64,000 nucleotides of DNA, taken from Cryptomeria japonica (taxonomy: Eukaryota; Streptophyta; Pinopsida; Cupressales; Cupressaceae). The notes beneath the pieces are model-generated. The model was not told where the DNA came from and searched no databases. It worked only from the letters and a program-made list of their open reading frames with translations. The stretch spans positions 101,392,239-101,456,238 of the forward strand of contig NC_081413.1 in the NCBI RefSeq assembly GCF_030272615.1, read 5' to 3'. The position numbers and the translations under genes were made by a program. Numbering within the stretch: the first letter of the stretch is position 1; each line of letters starts with the position of its first letter. Positions 12,879 through 22,379 of the stretch are shown here, in pieces.

Positions 12879-13042
12879 GCAACCTTGCAATCCTATGGCA
12901 CCGGCAAAGCATTACTCAGGCAACCTTGCAATCCTATGGCACCGACAAAGCATTACTCAGGCAACCTTGCAATCCTATGGCACCGGCAAAGCATTACTCA
13001 GGCAACCTTGCAATCCTATGGCACCGGCAAGACATTATACCG
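12879..13042 (+). repeat. 41-bp tandem repeats in U3
   Basis: Units begin GCAACCTTGCAATCC at 12879, 12920, 12961 and 13002, exactly 41 bases apart; the fourth diverges after about 30 bases. Each unit contains CACCGGCAAAG. The same array is in the 3' LTR from about 18757. Tandem units upstream of the TATA box are placed like enhancer repeats. The short open frames across them are repeat translations. Confidence 0.92.
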
Positions 13043-13237
13043 GCAAAGCATTACTCAAACAAAACAGTGCACCGGCATCAACAAAATCAATCTACACCGG
13101 CACCGGCACCGGCACAGAAGATGTACACCGACACAGAAGGAAATATGTATACCGGCACAGAGGCCGACAGGATTTTTGATATATAATATTTTGTTTATTA
13201 TTGTAAGCTGACTTGGCAAATTGTAAAATGACTCTTG

Positions 13238-13247
13238 TATATAAAAG
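13238..13247 (+). promoter_or_regulatory. TATA box of the copia-type LTR
   Basis: TATATAAAAG is conserved in both LTRs (the second copy is at 19112-19121), downstream of the tandem repeats, and is the likely start of U3-driven transcription. Confidence 0.7.
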
Positions 13248-13778
13248 AGATCATTGTAGGCATTTGTAGGACATGGATAGGAAGTATAAATAAATTATAA
13301 GGCAGACCTAATGTGTGAATTGCAGGACAAGGGTATATGTAAAGAACAGAGCAAGAACCGTACTAAATCTGGCATTGAAGATGCTATTGTAAAGCAGTAC
13401 AGAATATTGGATTTGTGTAAATCCTCATTGTAAGTCAGTGTGACTTCTTATTGAGCAGTGAGCTCTAGGCAGTTGGCCTTCCTGCATGTGCAGGCCCCTA
13501 TTGTAAGTAATATTCTCTTATTGGCCAATAAGTGAATATTGTGGGTCACAAATCCCACCGAGGTTTTTCCCACACCGGGTTTCCTCGTTAAACATCTTGT
13601 GTTATGGTGTTCTTTTCATGTGGATGTTTTTGATTCTGTTATTTGCATTAATTCTTGTATACCGGTATACTGTTACTTTATGTCCTGCATATTCAATTTT
13701 AAGAAAATTTTATTACCGGTCAAATACTGATTCACCCCCCCCCCCCCCCCTCTCAGTACCTGTGGGAACCCTAACAAT

Positions 13779-13790
13779 TGGTATCAGAGC
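13779..13790 (+). promoter_or_regulatory. Primer binding site (initiator tRNA-Met)
   Basis: TGGTATCAGAGC lies two bases after the 5' LTR and is complementary to the 3' end of plant initiator tRNA-Met, the usual primer of copia elements. Confidence 0.92.
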
Positions 13791-13847
13791 CTGGTCCTCT
13801 ATTTTCAGAAGCCTAACAGCTTGAGGAAGATCTTGACACTGGTAAAG

Positions 13848-14996
13848 ATGGAAAATCTGATGAAGCAACTTGAAGGAGCTCTTACTGACTATGATGCAGA
13901 GAAGTTGAAAAATATCAAATTAGAAGATGATTTAAAAGCAGCTTAGGACATTATTCAAGCACTTCAAGAAAATCTTACTGTTACAAGAAACAAGAGAAGA
14001 GGACTTTGTGAAAAATTGCAAAATGAGAATGATGAAAAGGAATCACTAAATGATATGATAAGCAAATTGAAACAAGAGATCATGACAACAAAAAATGAAA
14101 TGAAGGATATGACTATGAGATTTTGCAAAGAAATTGAGGACAGAAAGAAGAATGAAGAAGAATTGACCAGAAGACTAAGTGATGTAGCAAATGAGAACAC
14201 AAGACTTAGCTATGAAAATGACATGTTGAAGACAGATCTGATGCACACTCAGAATGACTCAAATGAACAAATGAGACAAAAAGAAATCTTGGAAAGGGAA
14301 TTGGAAACTGTAAATCAACACAAAGAAAAATTCAAGAAAAGCTCAGAAGAACTTGGTACCTTATTGAAGAATCAAAAACCCAAAGGTGACACTTCTGGAG
14401 TTGGATTTGAAGTTGGAGAAAGCTCTGGTACTGCAAATACCTAGGATCACAGCAAACCGGTAAGACCTTCTAATACTTACAAATTCAAGGGAAAATGCTT
14501 TAACTGTAATAAATATGGTCATAGGGCAAATGAATGTAGATCTAGGAATTATCAGAACATCAATCCTCCTACCGGTCAATGCAACAAAATTGGTCATAAC
14601 TCTGAAAATTGCAGAATGAATGTAAGATGTTATGTTTGTGGAAGATTTGGTCATTTATCAAATAAATGTAGAACACAAACCGGCATAGGTTATGGGAAAG
14701 CTATTCAAAAAAATAATGTAACCTATTATGCATGTAACAAGATTGGTCATATTGCTAAATTCTGTAGAAGTAAAGGTACACCGGTAGATAACAGAAGTAC
14801 TAGCTTGAAAGGTAAAGAAAAGGTTGAAGAGGTTAAGCAAGAATTTTCAAAGCAATGGATTAGAAAAGGTGATCTAAATATTGGGGTTACTCCTACACCG
14901 GTAGAACCAACAAATGCTTCACCGGCAGGACAATATGATGCTCCACCGACAGGACAGAGCAATGCTCCACTGGCAGGATGTTCTCCATCAAATTGA
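13848..14996 (+). pseudogene. gag with coiled coil and four zinc knuckles, two in-frame stops
   Basis: This is the capsid/nucleocapsid-like protein that would package element RNA. A single frame of 383 codons runs from ATG 13848, 58 bases after the primer site, to the stop at 14994-14996. It is interrupted by TAG at 13944-13946 and TAG at 14442-14444. Residues about 50-190 form a long charged heptad region typical of a coiled coil. Four CCHC-type knuckles follow in a row: CFNCNKYGHRANEC (intact), a second lacking its first Cys (QCNKIGHNSENC), CYVCGRFGHLSNKC (intact), and a fourth with Tyr for the first Cys (YYACNKIGHIAKFC). The tail is P/A/T/G-rich. Multiple knuckles and the absence of any downstream pol are unusual for copia gag. 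Confidence 0.85.
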
Positions 14997-15302
14997 AGAA
15001 AATTATCTTGAGGGTTTGGCAATCAAATAACACATGTGCTATTATTCCCTCGGTTAGAGAAAAGAAGTTGAAAATCCTTCATTACCGGCAAATAAAGTTG
15101 AGTTAATACATTGTCGGCAAACAATTAATGTGGTAGGTAGCAGAAAAGACTTTCTAAATTAAGGTTTTTGGCTCCATTTCATTTCACCGTGAATTCAAAC
15201 TTTCAGAGAGCGCGAAGATTTCCAAGCTAAGGCATTCTGAGCAAAGAGGCAAAGCACTTCAGCAATCAATCCATCCAAAGGCATAAAAAGGTATTTATCA
15301 TC

Positions 15303-17423
15303 ATGGCATCCTCCTCTGCACCTGAATTCATAGCAAACCCTACAGTAGTCGAAGTTATAAAATGACCTAGGCCCATGTTTCAACTAGTTCCCGAGGTAGC
15401 TAAGAAAGATGACAACACAGGTGCTTTTTCCCAAATTCCAAAGGGTGTTGTTTATGCAGAAGACCCTAGAATGTATATTCATTGCCACATAAAGGAATTA
15501 GGTGATGAAGAAATTAAAAACATGTATAAATCTGTTATATGTGACAATGCCGAAAATGTGAAACCTGAACATAAAATTGTTGAAACCCTAGGATTCACTA
15601 AAATCCTCTGCATTCCTGAATTTCCCAAGGAAGTGGTTAGGATAGTTCTAAGCAAGGTACATGGCTCATTCTTTTGGCTTGACTCAGTGCATAAAATTAC
15701 AAAGGTAGTTGTGAAAGCAGTAACAGGGTTACCTTCCACCGGTACCAGACCCGACAAAACCAAGAAGGTCTCCAATGACCTAGTAATGAAATTAACTGGT
15801 GCAACATCCGACAAAAGATCATTGAGGGTTAATGATGTGACCGATACAAATGTGAGATTCATTAGCATGATTCTAGGTTACAAAGAAACTCATGCTAATA
15901 GGCTTAACTCTGTTTCCAGTTTATGCATAAAAAGTGCTTATGACATGGTGAAGGACAATGTAAATATTGATATCTGTGAATGGTTAAAAGATGAGTTAAT
16001 TGACAATTTGGCAAAAATCAAGAAGTATAAGAAAGGAACCTTTAGATTTGGAAATTTACTTGTATGCTTAATGCTACATATAACCAAACAGGCTCCCGGT
16101 ATAGGCTACAAGGATTTTGGATTCGACATACCGGTAGGAAAACAATTGTTTGACTTATTCAACAACATGGGTGAAAACAGAGATAAGAATATCAATGAGT
16201 ATTTTCAAGCACTAAAAGTCAGAATGAATAAAAGAATCAGACTATCACAGGAAATTGTCAACAAATACAAGGATGATATATGCTTTGTAATCAAAAAGGA
16301 TGAGATCTGGATGGAAGCAGTCATCCCAAGAACAATCTGGGTTACAAAGATGGGGTATGAAACAGATGACCACATAGTGGAAACTTATGCCAAAGCACTT
16401 CGGGAAGCCCCCAATGAACCAAAGGAAGAAGTATTTGGTAGTGTTGAGACCATCGAAAGTCAAATTCAATCTAAACAGAGAGTAAAGAAATTTGAGGCAT
16501 TTGTGAGGAAAGGAACCAAGCAAGCAAAAGCCATAAAAGAAGATGTATTAAAGAAAACCGGCATAACAGAAGAAGAGTTGGCAGCCCAACAGCCTGAAAC
16601 TCATCTATCACCGGTAGATACCTCCTCAAAAGGAGATATGCCAGCAACTTTCAAAAGAGTTGTTAGGAAAAGAGACCCCTCACCGGTATCCACTCCTTCA
16701 CCTAGAAGGACAAGACAGAAGCAACAAGCTGTGAGGTCTCCAGTCAAGAAAGCCACACCTAAGAAAAAGTTGACCCCCAAAAAGAAGAAGAAGACAAACA
16801 CTGACTTGGCCCCTTTTGACATATTACTGAATGAGATCACAAAGGAAGGTAAATTGAAAAACATAGGGAAAATCTATGACACCCTATCAGATGATGAGAA
16901 AGGACAAGTCGAGGAGAGTGTTATATTACACATGGACATGTATAAAAAGCTTTTGATGCAAGTCCTAAATGAAATTCCTAATGAATTATATAAAAGACTT
17001 GAGGCCAGAAGGCAAGGAATAGTTGAGTTGGATAAGAAGATTAAAATAGAAAAATTACTTGCAGTATACCCGGTCAACTCACCTAAGGAAATTGATGATC
17101 TGATAGCTCAGGCCAACCGGACAGTTTTTTCCACTGCACACCGGCAAATATCACTAATGGTAGGTAGAGTTACTAAAGTTTCAAAGGAAACAGAAGATGG
17201 TTGGGATACATTCTTGGTTGAAAAAGAAAAACAAGAAGAATATAGGAATCCCAAGCCCATTCTGGTATATCAAAAGGACAAAGGGAAAGGTAAAGTTGGT
17301 GGACCACCAAATATCAAAATTAGAGACAACTTACCCCCACCTCCTTTAAATACTCCACCAGTAAAAACAACAATTGCAGAAGATCAACCGGTAGCTGAGA
17401 GCATGGACACAGAGGATAAATAA
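15303..17423 (+). pseudogene. Large orphan gene in the copia-type element, unknown function
   Basis: The frame starts at ATG 15303 (MASSSAPEF) and has one TGA at 15360-15362. From 15375 it is open for 682 codons, the longest clean frame of this element. Residues up to about 350 form a compact, mixed-charge region containing FFWLDSVHKIT, AVTGLPSTG, LTGATSDKRS and ANRLNSVSS. I recall this pattern from uncharacterised plant retroelement ORFs but cannot name a family. It is followed by a basic, P/K/T-rich linker (KKLTPKKKKK near 16757-16800), presumably disordered and perhaps nuclear-targeting, and a P-rich end. No protease, RT or integrase motif is present. I infer a retroelement accessory or structural protein; the function is unknown. 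Confidence 0.7.
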
Positions 17424-17448
17424 TCCTAATCCTGAAGTCCTATATACT

Positions 17449-18509
17449 GTGAATGTTGATACTCAAAAAATCAACATAGTGGTAGATAAGGATACCACAG
17501 ATAAATCTAATAAAAAAGAGCAACCGGCAATAGGAAACAAAGAGCAATCGGTAGCAGATTCAGAGAAAAAGATGGAATCTGGAACACAAACAGAGCAACC
17601 AACAGAGTTAAAGGCTCCAAAACAGATGCCATCGGTAAGAAATGATGCAGGAACACCAGTGCTTAAAGAAATGGAGACACAAACAGACCTACCAGAGGTC
17701 AATACTAGCATGGTCACTTCCACCGGCACTCAGTTTATTGGGTCACCATCAAATGTAACAGAGGTATTGCTCAAATCTATCAAGAAAATAACTGATTATA
17801 GCTCACAAGCTTATAAAGCGATAGATGATTCAATTCCAATTTTGAAATCAATAGCTCCCAATTGTAATATAGCCAATAAAGATTCTTTAGGCCAGTTGGA
17901 ACACTTTGTAAATATATTTCTAGAAATTTTGAGCAAACAAAGGTAGAAGCTGTAAAGGAAAGTGTAGAAAAAGAGAAACATAAATTCTTTGAGGAAGGAA
18001 TAAAGAAGTGTAACAGGGAATTTGACACACTTCTACCGGAACTGTGCAATTTATTGAAAGAATACAAAACTCTGTACAAAGACACCTGTAAAATAAACTT
18101 TTTGACCATGGATGTAGACAAAAAGATGAGCAAGGTACAGGAAGAGATCAATAAACTTGCTGATAATTTTGTTAACTCACCCGATACATTATCAGTTTTT
18201 GAGGAAAAGATAACAAATTTTGAGGAAGAATTGCTCAAATTAGAAAGAGAGAAAGAAAAAATAATAAACAAGGCAAAATTCTTGAGATCTAAACTAAGTC
18301 CAAGATTGGACTATTTAGTATCTCTACGGAAGAAAATCTCAGAGGCACTAACACAGGGTAGCAAAACACCGGCAGAGCACTTGCAGCATCTCACCGGTAC
18401 AGTATACAGAACTGAGATAGCAATAAAGGAGACCAAGAAGTTTATGGATGGCATAAACTTAATTTTGGGAGATATTCTTCAGCTAATAACTACCCAACTA
18501 CAAGGTTGA
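17449..18509 (+). pseudogene. C-terminal continuation of the orphan gene, frame-shifted
   Basis: Two further open stretches follow the orphan gene at once: 17449-17946 (E/T/Q-rich, low complexity) and, in another frame, about 17944-18509. The second is a strongly charged helical region with heptads (for example VQEEINKLADNF and FEEELLKLEREKEKI), as in a coiled coil. The even composition and the close junctions suggest that one protein of roughly 1,060 residues was split by two frame changes, near 17420 and 17940. Separate proteins remain possible. It ends about 190 bases before the 3' LTR. Confidence 0.5.
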
Positions 18510-18685
18510 GGTTATGAATTGGTACAACTACAAAATCTACTAACCTTTGTCATTGATGCCAAAGGGGCAGTAGTAGATGAGAAAATTCAAAACATAGGGA
18601 CCACATGCTCAGGGGGAGCTCTCACATTTTTGGTAACATTTTTGGATATCTTTTTGAAATTTCTCATGAGTGTTGCCATCAATGC

Positions 18686-18698
18686 CAATAGGGGAGAT
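18686..18698 (+). promoter_or_regulatory. Polypurine tract of the copia-type element
   Basis: AATAGGGGAGAT directly precedes the 3' LTR start at 18699, as expected for the plus-strand primer. Confidence 0.8.
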
Positions 18699-19642
18699 TG
18701 TTGGCATATGGACACTCCAATGAGACATTGTGTATGATTGAAGGTTTTGTCATTGATGGCAACCTTGCAATCATATGGCATCGGCAAAGCATTACTCAAG
18801 CAACCTTGCAATCCTATGGCACCGACAAAGCATTACTCAGGCAACCTTGCAATCCTATGGCACCGGCAAAGCATTACTCAGGCAACCTTGCAATCCTATG
18901 GCACCAACAAGACATTATACCGGCAAAGCATTACTCAAACAAAACAGTGCACCGGCATCAACAAAATCAATCTACACTGACACCGGCACAGAAGATGTAC
19001 ACCGGCACAAAAGGAAATATGTATACTGGCACAGAGGCCGACAAGATTTTTGATATATAATATTTTGTTTATTATTGTAAGCCGACTTGGCAAATTGTAA
19101 AATGACTCTTGTATATAAAAGAGATCATTGTAGGCATTTGTAGGACATGGATAGGAAGTATAAATAAATTATAAGGCAGACCTAATGTGTGAATTGTAGG
19201 ACAAGGGTATATGTAAAGAACAGAGCAAGAACCAGTACTGAATCTGGCATTGAAGATGCTATTGCAAAGTAGTACAGAATATTGGATTTGTGTAAATCCT
19301 CATTGTAAGTCAGTGTGACTTCTTATTGAGCAGTGAGCTCTAGGCAATTGGCCTTCCTGCATGTGCAGGCCCCTATAGTAAGTAATATTCTCTTATTGGT
19401 CAGTAAGTGAATATTGTGGGTCACAAATCCCACCGAGGTTTTTCCCACACCGGGTTTCCTCGTTAAACATCTTGTGTTATGGTGTTCTTTTCATGTGGAT
19501 GTTTTTGATTCTGTTATTTGCATTAATTCTTGTATACCGGTATACTGTTACTTTATGTCCTGCATATTCAGTTTTAAGAAAATTTTATTACCGGTCAGAT
19601 ACTAATTCACCCCCCCTCTTAGTATCTGTGGGAAACCTAACA
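18699..19642 (+). repeat. 3' LTR of the copia-type element
   Basis: It matches the 5' LTR throughout, including the 41-bp repeats, the TATA box (19112-19121) and the end TAACA. It is slightly shorter because of fewer ACCGGC units and a shorter C run. GGTAA follows directly as the target duplication. Confidence 0.93.
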
Positions 19643-19842
19643 GGTAACACTGTATAGTGTAAATATGCCCCCTCGGAAAAGGTGGTCAAAAAATTTAGAA
19701 ATTAAGACCATATTTTCGATATTAGTATAATGAGCAATCGTGTGAAGTTTCGTGCAATTTCAAGATCGTTTGAGTAGCCTACAAGTTGTTTGAATTTCAC
19801 GGGTACCACAGGCATCGAAGTGGAAAAACCCCTAATTTTGAG

Positions 19843-19852
19843 CTATAAATAG
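19843..19852 (+). promoter_or_regulatory. TATA box of the antisense PMD gene
   Basis: CTATAAATAG is a near-consensus plant TATA box, located 101 bases before an ATG (19944) whose frame leads to a splice-donor-like GTATGT. It points opposite to the surrounding gypsy element. Confidence 0.55.
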
Positions 19853-20021
19853 AGAGTTTGGCCTTCCATTTTCTCATTTGCATTGTGTTGAGTGCTTGGA
19901 GATCCTTGTGAGTCTTTTGCTTTCCTATGAGTATTTGATCATCATGGCTATCTATAGGGCATGAGTGCACTTATTTGACCGAGTACGTTCTTATCAGAGA
20001 CCTCTGGGGACTTGCAACATG

Positions 20022-20414
20022 GTATGTTTCCAAATTTTTTGCCTGTTTTTGTAAATTTTTCAAAAAAATTCCAGAGAAGTAATTTTTAGTCATCACGCAT
20101 ATGCCTGTCGATTTTCATGCATACGTCATAAGTGTCACACAAACACCTTAAGTGTACCGCAAGAGCTTAAGTGTCACACATAGGTTGTAGTTGTCACGCA
20201 TACATTTATTTGTTTATGCATTAGCTCATATGTTCACGCATACATGTTAAATGTCACGCATAAGCATTAAATGTAACACATTAGTGTAAAATGAAACACA
20301 TAAGTGTTAAACATTATGCATTTGTTGTAAATTGAAGTTTTTTGTCATGCGTATGATCATTTTTTTTAATCATGTTATCTGATATCTGACATTTTCAATA
20401 TTTTCTCTATGGAG
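20022..20414 (+). other. Probable intron with TCACGCATA-type repeats
   Basis: The segment starts GTATGT and ends with a pyrimidine-rich stretch and GGAG before AAGAAT. The preceding 26-codon frame from 19944 ends in phase 0, which matches an exon starting at 20415. Within it, words such as TCACGCATA, TGTCACAC and AAGTGT recur every 20-26 bases from about 20090 to 20330, a degenerate tandem repeat. Splicing is inferred, not shown. Confidence 0.45.
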
Positions 20415-22347
20415 AAGAATATTGGGGTGTTATACTACCGACAGAGTAGACCCAGTGGACTTGATCTTCGAGTCGAGTTACTTGATGAGGAGATTGCACA
20501 TATCCGACATTTGAGATTATATCATGTTTTACATTTGCCAGAGATTACAGCCAACGGGGCCTTGATTACAGTGTTAGTAGAGTAGTGGCATTCCGAGACA
20601 TGTACCTTCCATCTTCCTACTGGTGAGGCATCCATTACTTTAGAGGATGTTTGGCATATGCTGCATATTCCCATCCATGGTGCGAGAGTTGTATATGATC
20701 ATGACGATGGGGTCGTTGGACTGTGTGCCCTTTTTGAGTGTGAGGAGCAAGATTTACAGATCAGTGGTCATTATGATATCCCTTGGGATCGCTTGGACTA
20801 TGATGATCTTACTATAGTATTGTGCGGTATCGTAGGTGGTTTGTTGATTGCTGACAGACGAGGTCATGGATTTCCAGTTGGATGGGGCAAAGTGCTCCAT
20901 GATATGATTGCTCATCGTCTATTATATGCTTGGGGTCCTTGTCTATTAGCCATGGTTTATTATCAGATGCACAATATTGTATACTTGGGATATCAATCGA
21001 TCAATTGTGGTCTGACATTGATCCAGACTTGGGCTTGGGAGCACATTTCTATCTCAAGGCCAGTTATTCATGTTGACTTGCAGCCTGAAGAGCCATATGC
21101 ATTCAAATATTCACCTGGTATTAGACACAGGGGTTTGGGTAACACCTTGTACTAGCGACATCAGCTTGATATCTTGTAGCATTTTATTTGGAGACCATAT
21201 TTAGATTGCCCCGGTTGGGAAGATGATGCACAACACTTGCCTTTCTGCAGACATCAGAGATGTCTTATTGGGAGGACCATTGAGACGCAGAGGATTATTG
21301 AGATGTCTCTTCCAGGATGGGTACTCAGACAGTTTGGGGAGGTACATGTGACACTTGTTGTTACAACGTACTTTGTTCATGTTTCTCGTGAGGTTTCTGA
21401 TTAGGGTGTGTGCATACAACCACATGTGGTGGCTGCCGAATTTGATGCTCTTCAGGCATTACTGTGGGTTGGAGTGCAGGTGCAGTAGATCTAGGGACTA
21501 CTCCTGGGTATGATGCATGGTGGGCCAGACATAGCCCTATTACACTAACTGATCTGACTATTCTGATCATATTTCAGCAGATACGACATCTTAGACAACA
21601 ACTAAGGATTGACATGGGGGAGAGGAGGGGAGATGACAGAGGAGAGGAGTGCGGAGAGGGAGAGGAGGGCAGAGGAGTAGATGAGGGGGAGGAGGAGGAT
21701 GTAGACATTGGTGGAGACATCAGGTCTATGAGTATCAGAGATGATGATTATTCTTTAGAGTCATCAAGCAATGAGGACGGGGATGATGATGATATGCCAG
21801 AGTTAGAGGATGTTCTTGTTGCACAGGGGGGAGGAGGAGGATAGGGTGGTGATGGAGATGATGATGATCCATAGATTCTTAGAGCGCAGATTCAAAGTCT
21901 AGAGGACGAGGTTGCCAGACTTAGGCAACGATGAGACGCTGAGTGGGAGGCATTCCACAGAGACTATGGTGCATTAGAGTCTGAGAGAGATGATGTAGTT
22001 AGATGGTCGCAGATGGTTAAGGCTACTTATGATCAGCATTTTTCTCCGGGTACCGATGCACGCAGACAGTTTGACAGACTCTATTATGGTATACAGGAGG
22101 CTTTATATTATTGACAACTCTACCATGAGGTTGTACCTGAGGGACAAAGAGCTCTGAGCTTTAGTGAGGTTAAAGGTTATTCTAGTTCTACTAGGACTTC
22201 TACATGGAGGACCAGCAATGGTGGTGTCATGGGTCCACCTCGACATCTTGGGGTAGGATCTAGTGGGCAGGATCCACCTATTGACAGAGGCAGTGTGGGT
22301 CGATACATTGAGATCATGTTATCTAAGCCTTTGGGCATGTTTTTATG
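20409..22347 (+). pseudogene. Plant mobile domain (PMD) gene, antisense in the gypsy 3' region
   Basis: PMD proteins occur in plants both as cellular genes (the MAIL1/MAIN group) and inside transposons. The frame from 20409 reads into WHSETCTFHLPTGEASITL-EDVW, LLIADRRG and a WRPYLDCPGW segment, the expected order for a PMD. It carries stops at about 20582 and 21153 and others further on, and changes frame near 21460, after which PGYDAWWARHSPI continues. An acidic, G/D/E-rich segment (21600-21850) and a short coiled-coil-like C-terminus (SLEDEVARLRQR) follow. Several stops are TGA or TAG where one C-to-T change would restore a sense codon. Its strand is opposite to the host pol genes, like the antisense extra ORFs known in Tat elements. 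Confidence 0.7.
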
Positions 22348-22379
22348 ATTATTGTACTCTGACATGTTACCATTTTTGA

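Larger units (their letters stand above)
12819..13776 (+). repeat. 5' LTR of the copia-type element
   Basis: The LTR begins TGTTGGCATATGG and ends CCCTAACA. U3 holds four 41-bp tandem repeats followed by a run of ACCGGC triplet-pairs near 13090-13120. A TATA box is at 13238-13247. A C homopolymer of about 16 lies at 13735-13750, close to the LTR end. Confidence 0.93.
12819..19642 (+). mobile_element. Complete non-autonomous copia-type LTR retrotransposon
   Basis: Two direct LTRs (12819-13776 and 18699-19642) flank 4.9 kb of internal DNA. Both start TGTTGG and end TAACA, and the element is bounded on both sides by the 5-bp target duplication GGTAA (12814-12818 and 19643-19647). A primer binding site for initiator tRNA-Met and a polypurine tract are in place. 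Inside are a gag gene (13848-14996) and a large gene of unknown function (15303-18509). No protease, integrase, reverse transcriptase or RNase H is visible, so mobility must have depended on another element. By hand count the LTRs differ at about 25 sites, mostly transitions, so insertion was fairly recent compared with its decayed host element. Confidence 0.93.

Noticed and set aside
12764-13211. Overlapping open frames of 94-140 codons, repeated at 18698-19060
   Set aside because: They lie in the LTR and read through the 41-bp repeat, whose length (not a multiple of 3) leaves three frames open. No protein family features.
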